DNA of 64,000 nt from Hyphomicrobium_A sp963812795. GTDB lineage: Bacteria > Pseudomonadota > Alphaproteobacteria > Rhizobiales > Hyphomicrobiaceae. Shown piece by piece: positions 15,842-25,288 of the stretch. Below the pieces are notes generated by a model, which searched no databases, was not told the DNA's origin, and was given only the letters and a program-made list of their open reading frames with translations. The position numbers were made by a program, and so were the translations under genes. Numbering within the stretch: position 1 is the first letter of the stretch; the number at the start of each line of letters is the position of its first letter. Location of the stretch: positions 1-64,000 of the forward strand of contig CAWEWG010000005.1 of NCBI GenBank assembly GCA_963812795.1, written 5' to 3'.

Positions 15842-18794
15842 ATGGCGAACAAGGAGACATCTGGACTGCGACCGTTGATCGAGCGCATGGGCGAGGCGCC
15901 TATTGCTGGCGATGACGCGCGGGCGGGGGAGGCAGTGTCGGCGCTGCAGGAGCGCGCCAAATCCGACTCCAATCTTGCGCCGCTCAGTGCGGCCTTGGAG
16001 CATCCCCGCGCTGCGGCGCTGCTGGCCGGCATCTTCGCCGGCTCAACGTTCCTTACCGGCCTGATCGAGCGCGATCCCGTACGTTTGCAGCGCATCCTGA
16101 CGACGGCGCCGGAAGCGCGCCTGCGGGAGCTGAAGGAGGAGCTGACGGACACGCTCGCCCTTGCCGGGGCGCGCGCTGACGTCATGCGCGCGTTACGCCA
16201 ATTCAAGAGCGAGGTGGCGCTGCTGACGGCGCTCGCCGATCTCGCCGGCGTGTGGCCGGTGCTCACGGTGACCGCCGCGTTGACCGAGTGCGCCGACGCG
16301 GCGCTCAATGCCGCCGTCGACTTCCTGTTCCGCGAGGCGGTGGCGCGCGGCCAGTGGATGCCCGCAGCCGACGGCAGCGTCGCGCCCCGAGGCTACATCG
16401 TTCTCGCCATGGGCAAGTACGGCTCGGGCGAGCTCAACTATTCGAGCGACATCGACCTCATCGTCTTTTACGAGCGCGAGCTGATCCGCCCCGCTCCAGG
16501 GATCGAGCCGCAGGGCTTCTTCGTGCGCCTGACGCGCGACCTCGTGCAGATGATGTCGGAACGCACCGGCGACGGCTACGTCTTCCGTACCGACCTGCGG
16601 CTGCGCCCGGACGCCGGCGCCACGCAAATCGCGTTGTCGACCACGGCGGCGCTCATCTACTACGAGAGCTTCGGGCAGAACTGGGAACGCGCGGCGCTCA
16701 TCAAGGCGCGTGCCTGCGCCGGCGACATCGCCGCGGGCGAGGCGCTGCTGGACGAGCTGGCGCCGTTCATCTGGCGCAAGTATCTCGACTATGCGGCCAT
16801 CGCCGACGTGCACGCGATGAAGCGGCAGATTTTCGCCCATCGCGGCTTCGGACGCATCGCCGTCGCCGGCCACAACATCAAGCTCGGGCGCGGCGGCATC
16901 CGCGAGATCGAGTTCTTCGTGCAGACGCAGCAGCTCATCGCCGGCGGCCGGCAGGTGGAGCTGCGCTCGCGGCGCACGCTCGACGCCTTGACGAAGCTCG
17001 CCGAGCGCGGATGGATCAAGGCGGCCGTCGTCACCGAGCTGAGCGAAGCCTATCTCTATCTGCGATGCATCGAGCATCGCCTGCAAATGGTCGCCGACGA
17101 GCAGACGCACGAGGTGCCGGACGATCCGGCGGCGCTCGAAACCTTCGCCCGGTTTTGCGGTTATCCCGGCACGGAAGCTTTCGCGCGCGCGCTGACGGCG
17201 CGGCTCGAGACGGTGCAGAAGCATTACGCGGCGCTGTTCGAGGATGCGCCCGAGCTGACCCCGGGAAGCGTCAACATGGTGTTCGCTGGTGAGAAGGACG
17301 ATCCGGGAACCGTCGCCGCCCTGCAGGCGATGGGCTTCTCGCAGCCGTCGGAGGTGCTGGCAATCATCCGCGGCTGGCACCACGGGCGCTATCCGGCCGT
17401 ACGCTCCCCCCGCGCACGCGAGCGGCTGACCGAAGTGCAGCCGCTGCTGGTCGCCGCGCTCGCCGACACCGCCGATCCCGACCGGGCATTGGCGAGCTTC
17501 GACCGCTTCATCGCCGAGCTGCCGGCCGGTGTGCAGTTGTTCTCGCTGTTGCGGGCCAACCCGGGGCTGTTGCGGTTGCTCGCCGATATCATGGGCACCG
17601 CCCCGCGGCTGTCGCGCATCCTGTCGCGCCGCCGCCGGCTGCTCGATGCGGTGCTCGACCCGCGCACGCTCGGCATGCTGCCGACGGCGGAGGAACTCGA
17701 CCGCATCATCGCCACCGAGATCGGCGAGGGCGAGCACGACATCCAGTACATCCTCGACCGCGCGCGCGTCGTCGGCAGCGAGCAGCAGTTCCTCATCGGC
17801 GTGCGCGTGCTGTCGGGGGCCATCAAGGCGAACCAGGCGGGCGGCGCCTATGCGTTGCTCGCCGAGCGCCTGATCAACGCGCTGAAGGGGGCCGTCGAGC
17901 GCGAGCTCGTGCGCGCGCATGGGCAGGTGCCCGGCGGCGGTGCCGCGGTTCTCGCCATGGGCAAGCTTGGTGGGCGCGAGCTGACCGCCTCATCCGACAT
18001 CGACATCATCCTCATCTACGACTTCGACGAGGCGGCGACGCAGTCGAATGGCACGCGCCCGCTGGCCCCGCAGCAGTTCTATGCGCGCCTGACGCAACGG
18101 CTGATCACGGCCCTATCGGCGGCGACTGCCGAGGGCGCGCTGTACGAGGTCGACATGCGGCTGCGGCCATCCGGGCAGCAGGGCCCGGTGGCGACGCAAC
18201 TTAAGTCGTTCGTCGAATATCAGACAGGTACGGCCTGGACGTGGGAGCGCATGGCGCTGACGCGCGCCCGCGCCATCTGCGGACCGCCCGAATTGCGCGC
18301 GCGCGTCGATGAGGCGGTGCGCACCTCGCTGCTGTGGCCGCGCGACAAGGCAAAGATCGGCGCCGATGTCATCGACATGCGCGCGCGCATCGCCAAGGAG
18401 AAAGGGACCGACGACGTCTGGGACCTGAAGCAGGTACGTGGCGGGCTCGTCGACGTCGAGTTCATCGCCCAGTACCTGCAACTCATGCATGCCGAGGCGC
18501 ACCCGGACGTGCTCGACACCAACACGGTCGGCGCCTTCCGCAAGCTGCGCGATGCCGGACTGCTGGCGCCCGCCGCATGCCGACGTCCTGATCCCGGCGA
18601 CCCGGCTGCTGCACGACCTGACGCAAATCCTGCGCCTTTGCATCGAGGGGCGTTTCGATCCTGCGACGGCGCCCAATGGTCTGAAGGACCTCCTGGCCCG
18701 GGCCGGCGATGCGCCGAGCTTTGCCGAGCTGGAAGGTCGCCTACGGGAAAACCTCGCCGCGGTCAGCCGTCTGTTTGGCGAGATTATCGTCTGA
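15842..18794 (+). CDS. glnE: Bifunctional glutamine synthetase adenylyltransferase/deadenylase GlnE, one frameshift
   Basis: GlnE adds and removes AMP on glutamine synthetase under PII control. The product, about 980 residues from the ATG at 15842, shows two nucleotidyltransferase modules: LAMGKYGSGELNYSSDIDLI (about residues 190-210) and LAMGKLGGRELTASSDIDII (about 705-725), each with the GS...DxD catalytic pattern and followed by long helical regions (DLKQVRGGLVDVEFIAQYLQ near the end). At about 18570 the frame changes: after RDAGLLAP the rest (HADVLIPATRLLHDLTQILR to GEIIV) is in the next frame and stops at 18794. An extra C in a CCC run accounts for it. Confidence 0.93.
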
Positions 18795-18939
18795 TCGGGT
18801 TTCCGCAGCCGGCGGCGACGGAATTTGCTCAATCCTGCCGTTCTTCCCACCAAAGGGCGCCAAATGGGCCTGGCGGCCCGCCGGAAGGGTCGCAGAACCG
18901 CCTCCTCCGGCGCTAAACTGGGAGCGGAACTCAATAGCC

Positions 18940-19575
18940 ATGTCGAGGCTGGCGGTGGCGGCAAAAAGGATCGAGCCGGGTCCGCAGGGGGGACGCGGAA
19001 GCGGCCCCGACGCGGGGGAGGACGCCACGCTCGTGGCGGCTGCCGCCCGTGGCGACGCCGCGGCCTTCCGCACCCTGGTCGACCGGCATCTGTCGGGCGT
19101 GCTGATTATCGCCCGCCGCATGCTGCGCGACGACGCCGAGGCTGAAGACGTGGCGCAGGAAGCCATGCTGCGTCTATGGCGCTCGGCGGAAGGCTTGGAA
19201 GTCGGCGCGATAGGTTTGCGTCCGTGGCTGCGGCGCGTGGTGTCCAATCTGTGCGTCGACCGCATGCGGTCGGGTAAGAGGTTGACGGTGACTGACGAGG
19301 TGCCGGAGCAGATCGAGCCGGCAACGCAACACTCACAGCTCGAGGCGCAGGATGCGAGCCAGCGCGTCGACGCGGCATTGAAGGCACTGCCCGACCGGCA
19401 ACGGATGGCGCTGACCCTCTTCCACTACGAGGGGATGAGCCAGGTCGAGGTGGGCAAGGTGATGAGTATCTCGGACGAAGCGGTGGAATCGCTGCTCGCC
19501 CGCGCCCGCAGAACATTGAAGACGGCGCTGCGCAACGAGCTGAACGAATTGCTCGCCGACGAGCAGCACGAGTGA
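18940..19575 (+). CDS. ECF-type RNA polymerase sigma factor
   Basis: The 211-residue product has sigma region 2 (AAFRTLVDRHLSGVLIIARR, AEDVAQEAMLRLWR, and the helix ending NLCVDRMRSGKR) and region 4 (ALKALPDRQRMALTLFHYEG, then MSQVEVGKVMSISDEAVESL, a helix-turn-helix). The length and two-region layout are typical of extracytoplasmic-function sigma factors. It is followed by a membrane anti-sigma gene and a periplasmic sensor gene, a three-part arrangement like CnrH-CnrY-CnrX. It is not EcfG-like in context, as no phyR or nepR is present. It probably activates its own operon; no promoter was identified with confidence. Confidence 0.9.
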   Translation: MSRLAVAAKRIEPGPQGGRGSGPDAGEDATLVAAAARGDAAAFRTLVDRHLSGVLIIARRMLRDDAEAEDVAQEAMLRLWRSAEGLEVGAIGLRPWLRRVVSNLCVDRMRSGKRLTVTDEVPEQIEPATQHSQLEAQDASQRVDAALKALPDRQRMALTLFHYEGMSQVEVGKVMSISDEAVESLLARARRTLKTALRNELNELLADEQHE

Positions 19576-19611
19576 ACCGATAGACGGTAATTTAGAGACG
19601 AGACGAAAGCG

Positions 19612-20173
19612 ATGACGAAGATGGACAAGCGGGCAGAGGATCGGGAGGCGTTGGAGCGCCTGCTCGATATCTATGGCGCCGACCGCACGCGCTGGCCGGC
19701 GCGGGAGCGGCTGCGGTTTGCCGGTGTGGTCAGCGAGGACAAGCTGGCCGCCCGCATGCTGGCGGAGGCCGACGCGCTCGACCAGTTGCTGGAGCAGGCG
19801 CCGCGCGCCAGTTCCGCCGATGTCGACGCATTGAAGGAGCGCATCATGGCGGCGGCGTTGCGGGCGCAGGCGCCGCAGCTTGCCGTCGTTGCTTCGGGCA
19901 AGCCGGGTTCGGCCAAGGCCGTCCCCCTCGCCGGCCGACGGGCACCGTTCAATCCGAGGTTCACCCGCAGCCAGTGGCCGGCGGCAGGCATGCTGGCCGC
20001 CTCGCTGGTGCTCGGGGTCATGCTCGGCTGGACGGGCACATTGGATACGACCATGCAGGAAATGGCCGAGGTCGGCCGGCCTCAACGCCACCACCAGCAA
20101 CGTCAATACCGACAGTTCTCAGCTTGCGCTCGGCGAGGATGTTGACGGGCAGTCCGACGAGGATCTGCTATGA
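19612..20173 (+). CDS. Single-pass membrane anti-sigma factor, one frameshift
   Basis: The cytoplasmic N-terminal part (DREALERLLDIYGADRTRWP, then an Ala/Leu-rich helical stretch) leads into one membrane helix (AAGMLAASLVLGVMLGW, about residues 123-140) and a short periplasmic tail. After MQEMAEV the frame breaks near 20070. In the next frame the protein continues GLNATTSNVNTDSSQLALGE and ends DGQSDEDLL with a TGA at 20171-20173 that overlaps the next ATG. One extra G in GTCGGCCGG explains the break. Position between a sigma factor and a periplasmic sensor, plus topology, identify it as the anti-sigma factor; there is no zinc motif. Confidence 0.75.
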
Positions 20174-20638
20174 CGACCGAGACTGTTCCGTCGCCCGGCA
20201 CCTACCGCAAGCTCCGCTACGCCCTGATGGGGTCTCTGGCCCTCAACGTTCTGATCATCGGTGCGGTGGCGGGAACGCTGTGCTTCAAGCGTCCGCCGCA
20301 TGCGGACGGCCCCAGGGGGCGGCGTGCTGATGGGCTTCGCCCACACCTTGCCGCGTGAACGCTCCGACATGATTCGCCAGAAGTTCGCCGACTCGCGGCC
20401 GAACATGGAGACCATCCGCAAGAGCATCCTCGATGCCCGCGCCGGCGTGCGCGCGGCGCTGATTGCAGAGCCCTTCGATCAAGCGAAGTTCAGTGCCGCT
20501 CTCGATGGCATCGTCGATGCCAAAACCAAAGAGCAGCGCGCAAGGGTGACGTTGTTCGGGGAGACTGTCGGGCAGCTGACGCCCGAAGAGCGCCGCCAGC
20601 TCCAAGACTGGCTGGAGAAGCGCCGCCCGCTCCGCTAG
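20170..20638 (+). CDS. Periplasmic heavy-metal sensor/CpxP-Spy-like protein, one frameshift
   Basis: An N-terminal membrane anchor (LMGSLALNVLIIGAVAGTL) is followed, after a frame change near 20312, by FAHTLPRERSDMIRQKFADS, ILDARAGVRAALIAEPFD and VTLFGETVGQLTPEERRQLQ. This is the all-helical repeat pattern of the Metal_resist/CnrX/Spy family, found in periplasmic stress or metal sensors. The break lies in a run of G (CCCCAGGGGGCGG), so a one-base sequence error is likely. The start overlaps the anti-sigma stop, so it is part of the sigma operon and probably signals through the anti-sigma factor. No His/Met-rich metal site is obvious, so the stimulus is open. Confidence 0.75.
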
Positions 20639-20649
20639 ATCGCGAGCGC

Positions 20650-21759
20650 TTAGACGACGGCCGTAAGCTCGCGGGCTTGCGACCGGGTGTCTTCAGCGAA
20701 AAAGTCGGTTTGCGCCGCGCGGTCGAGCACGGTGACGGCACGCCAGCCGCCGGCCGCCGTTTCGATCTCGAGCAGCGAAGTCCCCTGCATCTCCAGCAGC
20801 GTGCGGGCAAGGCAGATGGCTAGCGAGCCGGCCCGCGGCGCCGTATCCGGCTGCCTGCCGCCGACCGAAAGAACGATCTCGATAAGTTCGCCGTCGGCGA
20901 CGGCGAGGACCGAGACGCAGCCACCTGGAGCGGCGCGCGCGACGGCCTCGGACAGCATGTTGACGAGGATCTGGCGCAGCGTGCGCGGCTCGGCCAAAAC
21001 CTCGACGCCCTCGGGAAGCATGAGGTCGAGCCGCACATCGCGGCCGGCGGCCTTGCGCTCGACGAACGTCCAAGCATCGGCGATGGCGTGCTCGAGCGTG
21101 CAGGCGACGGCCGTCTCGGCGGGTCGCGCATTGGTTAGCAGCGCCGTCAGGGCGAGCGTGTCCTCGGCCGACTTCAGAAGGTCGCTGGCGCTCTCACGGA
21201 TGTAGCGCACGTACTCCTTGTAGCGTTCGCTGCCGAGGGGCCCGAACATCTCCAGCGCCATCACTTCCGAAAATCCGATGACGGCGTTGAGCGGGGTACG
21301 CAGGTCGTGATTGACCCTCGACATCAAGTCGGCCCAGTCGTGGTGCGCGGCGAGCATAGGGGGGGTGCGGGCGGGCCGGGCTGCCTTGACGACGGGCATA
21401 GTCTCGCGATCGGGCGCGGACCGATAGACAGCGATGTCGGCGTGCGCCGCGGCCGGCTCCGCCACCGCGACCTGCTCGGTGCGGGCCATGGAGACGGCGT
21501 CGGCGAGATTGGCGCCCGCGGCGTAGACGGCGACCGTGACACCGGAGAGGACGAGGGTGGCGGCGATGAAGCCGGTGGGGAGGAGAAGGGCGAGGACGCC
21601 GAGGGTGACGGCGGAGACGGCGAGGAAGGCGGCGGGGTGTGCGCGCAACACGGAGCGACGCAGCGTGGCATAGCGGAATTTCGCCCGTTTAAGCCGAGCG
21701 TCGACGACTTCCGCAATGGTCGGCCGCGCGCGTGCGCCGGCGGACGTTGTCCACGCCAT
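20650..21759 (-). CDS. Membrane histidine kinase with a degenerate ATPase domain
   Basis: The 369-residue product has two adjacent membrane helices (about residues 42-80), a short linker and a good dimerisation/phosphoacceptor domain with His151 in RVNHDLRTPLNAVIGFSE. The C-terminal ATPase domain is eroded: the N-box reads LVNMLSEAVARAAPGG (Glu where the essential Asn is expected), the G1 Asp of the DxGxG box is missing (LSVGGRQP), and the G2 glycine loop reads AGSLAICLA. It may have lost kinase activity and act as a phosphatase or phosphotransfer protein. No response regulator gene lies next to it. It converges with the sigma operon. Confidence 0.82.
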   Translation of the reverse strand: MAWTTSAGARARPTIAEVVDARLKRAKFRYATLRRSVLRAHPAAFLAVSAVTLGVLALLLPTGFIAATLVLSGVTVAVYAAGANLADAVSMARTEQVAVAEPAAAHADIAVYRSAPDRETMPVVKAARPARTPPMLAAHHDWADLMSRVNHDLRTPLNAVIGFSEVMALEMFGPLGSERYKEYVRYIRESASDLLKSAEDTLALTALLTNARPAETAVACTLEHAIADAWTFVERKAAGRDVRLDLMLPEGVEVLAEPRTLRQILVNMLSEAVARAAPGGCVSVLAVADGELIEIVLSVGGRQPDTAPRAGSLAICLARTLLEMQGTSLLEIETAAGGWRAVTVLDRAAQTDFFAEDTRSQARELTAVV

Positions 21760-21897
21760 CCATTTCCCCCGAAATGTTCTTGAATGACTTGCGGATCCCC
21801 GCGAATCCGCTAACCCAAATCACAAGTATCAGTTCACACCATAGCGAATCGGCTGTCGAGACCGAATAAGCCCTTCGGCGCCATAAATTATTCGAGG

Positions 21898-24549
21898 TTA
21901 CCCTTCGAGCACGCGGGAGGCGATTTCCTGCACGTCCGGCGACAGCGGCTTGGTACGTGCAACGCGCTGCAAGGCCTTGCGGGCTTTGGCGCGCCGGCCG
22001 CTTTCGAGCGAGCGCCAGGAGCGCATGGCGCCGAGCATGCGGGCGGCGATCTGCGGATTTATGCGGTCGAGCGCCAGCACCTGATCGGCGAGGAAGGCGT
22101 AGCCTCCCCCGTCCGGTCGATTGAACTGCACGGGATTGGTGGAGGCGAAGGTGCCGACGAGGGCGCGCACCTTGTTGGGCGCCGTAAGCTGGAACAGCGG
22201 GTGTTTGGTCAGCGCTTTGACGCGGGTGAGCGTGCCGGCGAGGGGCGACTGCGCCTGCGCGGCAAACCAGGTGTCGATGACCACGTTGTCCGTATGCCAG
22301 CTCTCGTAGAAGTCGGCCAGCGCCTGCTTGCCTTCGGCGCCGCCACGGTAGGCGAGCTGGAAGAGCGCATGCGCGCGGTCCGTCATGTTGGTGGCCGTGG
22401 CGTAGTGCTTGGCAAGGCGGGCGATGTCGGCAGGGCTGCCGCGGGCGGTCAGCAGCGTCAGCGCGGCGTTACGCAGAGCGCGGCGGCCGGCGCTTTCCGC
22501 GTCCGGCGAGAAGGGACCGGTCGCGTCCATCTCGGCGTAGAGGACTTCGAGCTGCCGCCCGAGCGTCTTGCCGATCAGCTTCATCAGTCCGCGGTGGGCG
22601 CGATGCACGAGGGCCGGGTCGACGTTCTTGCCGATGATGCGGGCGACGTCGGCTTGGGTCGGCAACTTGAGCAGCTCGGCGCAGTAGGCCGGCTCGAGCC
22701 CGTCGCCCTGCAGTGCCGAGCCGAGGGCGCGCGCGTAGCGCAGAGGCCGGTTCGACTTTTTGCCGGAGGCGAGGTGCGCGACTGCTTCGACCAGCGTGCG
22801 CGCCGCATAGCTGTTGGCCGCCTGCCAGCGGTTGAACAGGTCGCTGTCGCTTGCCATCAGCAGCTCGGCGTCCTCGTCGGGGAGGTCGAGCGTCACGTTC
22901 ACCGGCGCGGAGAAACCTCGTAGCAGCGAGGGCACCGGGCGCGAGGGAACATCGACGAAGCGGAAGCTCTGCCGCCGCTTGGTGAGCGAGACGACGCCGT
23001 CGACCGGCTCTTCGCCGCTGTCGAGCTTCAGGGCGATGTCATGGCCGTTGGCACCGAGCAGGCCGAGCCGGATCGGGACGTGCATCGGCTTTTTGGTCGC
23101 CTGGCCGGGTGTCGGCGGCAGGATCTGCTCGACATCGAGCTGCGCCGACTTCTTGTCCTTGTCGTAGCGCAGCTTGGCGACGATCTCCGGCGTGCCGGCC
23201 TGCGAATACCACAATCTGAACTGCGCCAGATCGACACCGCTCGCGTCTTCGAAGCACGTGACAAACTCCTCGACCGTCGCCGCTTGCCCGTCGTGGCGTT
23301 CGAAGTAGAGGTCCATGCCTTTGCGGAAAGCGTCGCGGCCGAGAATGGTGGCGATCATGCGCACGACCTCGGCGCCCTTCTCGTAGACCGTCGAAGTGTA
23401 GAAGTTGTTGATCTCGATGTAGCTCTCGGGGCGCACGGGATGCGCCAACGGCCCCGCGTCCTCGGCGAACTGATGCGTCTTCAAGGCGCGCACGTCGATG
23501 ATGCGCTGCACGGTCGCCGAACGCTCGTCAGCGGTGAATTCCTCGTCGCGGTAGACCGTCAAGCCTTCCTTCAGGCAGAGCTGGAACCAGTCGCGGCAGG
23601 TGATGCGGTTGCCCGTCCAGTTGTGGAAGTACTCGTGCGCGACGACGCTCTCGATCGCCTCGAAGATGGTATCCGTCGCCGTCTCGGGCGAGGCGAGGAT
23701 GAGGCGGTCGTTGAAGATGTTGAGACCCTTGTTCTCCATCGCCCCCATGTTGAAGTCGGAGACGGCGACGATGTTGAACACGTCGAGGTCGTACTCGCGC
23801 CCGAAGCGCTGCTCGTCCCACCGCATCGAGCGCTTGAGCGAGTCCATGGCCCAGGCGGCGCGTGCTTCCTTGCCGTGCTCGACAAAGATGGCGAGGTGAA
23901 CCTCGCGTCCCGACATGGTGCGGAAGGTCGAGCTGATCGGCGCCAGGTCGCCGCCGACGAGCGCGAACAGGTAGCAGGGCTTGGGGTGCGGGTCGTGCCA
24001 CACGGCGTAGTGCCGCTTGCCGCCGTCGAGCGTGCCGCGCTCCAGCAGGTTGCCGTTGGAGAGCAGGACGGGCGCCGCATGCGGATCGGCATCGATGCGC
24101 ACGGTGTAGACGGCGAGCACGTCGGGCCGGTCGAGGAAATAGGTGATGCGGCGGAAGCCCTGCGCCTCGCACTGGCTCGTGTAGACGTTGTTGCTGCGGT
24201 AGATGCCTTGCAGCGCCTTGTTGGTCTCCGGATTGACGAAGGTGGTGATCTCCAACGTGAAGGGGACGCTCGGGGTCTTGGTCAGCGTCAGCGACACGTC
24301 GGTGAGCTTGAAGTCCTTCTTGCCCAGCGGCTTTCCATCCAGCGCGATGTCGACGAGTTCGAGCTGGGCGCCGTCGAGCTTCAATGGCTCGCGCCGGCCG
24401 CTGGCGTTCGGATTGGGCCGGATGGCCAGCTTCGAGCGCACGCGCGTGCGCGTCGGCTCGAGCGAAACGTCGAGGTTCACCCGGTCGATCAAATAGGCGG
24501 GGGGCCGATAGTCCTTGAGATGAACCGGCCGGGCAGTCTCAGGCTTCAT
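21898..24549 (-). CDS. pepN: Aminopeptidase N (M1 zinc metallopeptidase)
   Basis: The 883-residue product matches E. coli-type PepN in length and motifs. It has the substrate-anchoring GAMEN motif in MGAMENKGLNIFND, the zinc site HEYFH (His305, Glu306, His309) with the third ligand Glu in WFQLCLKEGLTVYRDEEF, and a long helical C-terminal region. It removes N-terminal amino acids from peptides in the cytoplasm. No signal peptide is present. The gene is intact and stands alone, with 138 bases separating it from the kinase gene. Confidence 0.96.
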   Translation of the reverse strand: MKPETARPVHLKDYRPPAYLIDRVNLDVSLEPTRTRVRSKLAIRPNPNASGRREPLKLDGAQLELVDIALDGKPLGKKDFKLTDVSLTLTKTPSVPFTLEITTFVNPETNKALQGIYRSNNVYTSQCEAQGFRRITYFLDRPDVLAVYTVRIDADPHAAPVLLSNGNLLERGTLDGGKRHYAVWHDPHPKPCYLFALVGGDLAPISSTFRTMSGREVHLAIFVEHGKEARAAWAMDSLKRSMRWDEQRFGREYDLDVFNIVAVSDFNMGAMENKGLNIFNDRLILASPETATDTIFEAIESVVAHEYFHNWTGNRITCRDWFQLCLKEGLTVYRDEEFTADERSATVQRIIDVRALKTHQFAEDAGPLAHPVRPESYIEINNFYTSTVYEKGAEVVRMIATILGRDAFRKGMDLYFERHDGQAATVEEFVTCFEDASGVDLAQFRLWYSQAGTPEIVAKLRYDKDKKSAQLDVEQILPPTPGQATKKPMHVPIRLGLLGANGHDIALKLDSGEEPVDGVVSLTKRRQSFRFVDVPSRPVPSLLRGFSAPVNVTLDLPDEDAELLMASDSDLFNRWQAANSYAARTLVEAVAHLASGKKSNRPLRYARALGSALQGDGLEPAYCAELLKLPTQADVARIIGKNVDPALVHRAHRGLMKLIGKTLGRQLEVLYAEMDATGPFSPDAESAGRRALRNAALTLLTARGSPADIARLAKHYATATNMTDRAHALFQLAYRGGAEGKQALADFYESWHTDNVVIDTWFAAQAQSPLAGTLTRVKALTKHPLFQLTAPNKVRALVGTFASTNPVQFNRPDGGGYAFLADQVLALDRINPQIAARMLGAMRSWRSLESGRRAKARKALQRVARTKPLSPDVQEIASRVLEG

Positions 24550-24684
24550 GCGATCACCGTACGCCGCACCACGCGGTGCAGAACCAAGTCGAACGGTGAG
24601 TATAAAGGCATGGGCTTAGCGCGTCATGACCGGGCGCCCGCGGTGGTGAAAACCCTGCAAATACGGGATCAGGCGCTGGGCGCG

Positions 24685-25071
24685 TCAGCGTGCTGCCGTT
24701 TTCGCAGCCGCTTTGATGGTCATATAGAGAAGGTCGTCCGAGATGGGCTTCGACAGCACCACCTGGTGGTCGTCCCGGCGGACCAGCACGCGCGGATAAC
24801 CCGTCAGCACGACAAACGGTATGTCGCGCGTCTCGAGCGCCGCCTGCAACTCCTCGCTGTTGCGATCGGCGAGCGCGTAGTCGAGCAGGGCCACGTCGAC
24901 AGGTTGAGTGTCGACGACGTTCAGCGCTTCCGAGACCGAGCCGAACGGGCCGACGATCTCCGCGCCTGCTTCCGCCAGTCGATCGCAATAGTCGAGGGCC
25001 TCGAGCGGCTCGTCCTCGACGACCATCACTTTGCAGCCCTGCAACTCGGCCAGACCATCAGCTGCTGGCAT
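24685..25071 (-). CDS. Single-domain response regulator, FAT-GUY-like
   Basis: The product is a receiver domain only: acidic pair in VMVVEDEPLEAL, phosphoacceptor Asp64 in VALLDYALAD, Thr/Gly/Tyr in IPFVVLTGYP and Lys in LSKPISDD. The PFVVLTGY stretch resembles the PFxFATGY motif of the FAT-GUY group, which includes SdrG-type regulators of the alphaproteobacterial general stress response. The ATG at 25071 is chosen for its GGAG seven bases upstream; longer starts exist at 25089 and 25107. An exact EcfG-type promoter lies 35-60 bases upstream on this strand. A role in stress signalling is inference from motif plus promoter. Confidence 0.85.
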   Translation of the reverse strand: MPAADGLAELQGCKVMVVEDEPLEALDYCDRLAEAGAEIVGPFGSVSEALNVVDTQPVDVALLDYALADRNSEELQAALETRDIPFVVLTGYPRVLVRRDDHQVVLSKPISDDLLYMTIKAAAKTAAR

Positions 25072-25105
25072 TGGGCACTCCGTATGCATCCGCATCCGGT
25101 ATGCC

Positions 25106-25131
25106 AACGGCGCCCACTACAAAATCGTTCC
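25106..25131 (-). promoter_or_regulatory. EcfG general-stress promoter for the single-domain regulator
   Basis: On the minus strand the sequence is GGAAC (25131-25127), a 17-base spacer, then CGTT (25109-25106), an exact match to the alphaproteobacterial EcfG consensus GGAAC-N16/17-CGTT. The -10 lies 35 bases before the ATG at 25071; the longer start at 25107 would overlap the promoter and is therefore disfavoured. Confidence 0.75.
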
Positions 25132-25189
25132 GGCTCAAGGTGATGATGCTCGCGGCTGGCGATCTGGGAGTCCTCGCCCCGAGGCTATC

Positions 25190-25214
25190 GGAACCGCCCT
25201 TATTGGCGGACGTT
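25190..25214 (+). promoter_or_regulatory. EcfG general-stress promoter for the membrane GTPase
   Basis: GGAAC at 25190-25194, a 16-base spacer and CGTT at 25211-25214 match the EcfG consensus exactly. It points toward the GTPase gene, 75 bases before its GTG start, and is divergent from the promoter at 25106-25131. Confidence 0.72.
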
Positions 25215-25288
25215 TCGGTTGCAACCATTTCAGCATAAAGCAGGATGCGCGCGACCGACGCTCGCGGCGGCCGACACAAGGGGATCAC

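Noticed and set aside
23041..25143. 700-codon open frame on the plus strand
   Set aside because: Antisense to pepN, whose motifs are complete; the frame shows only shadow-like composition.
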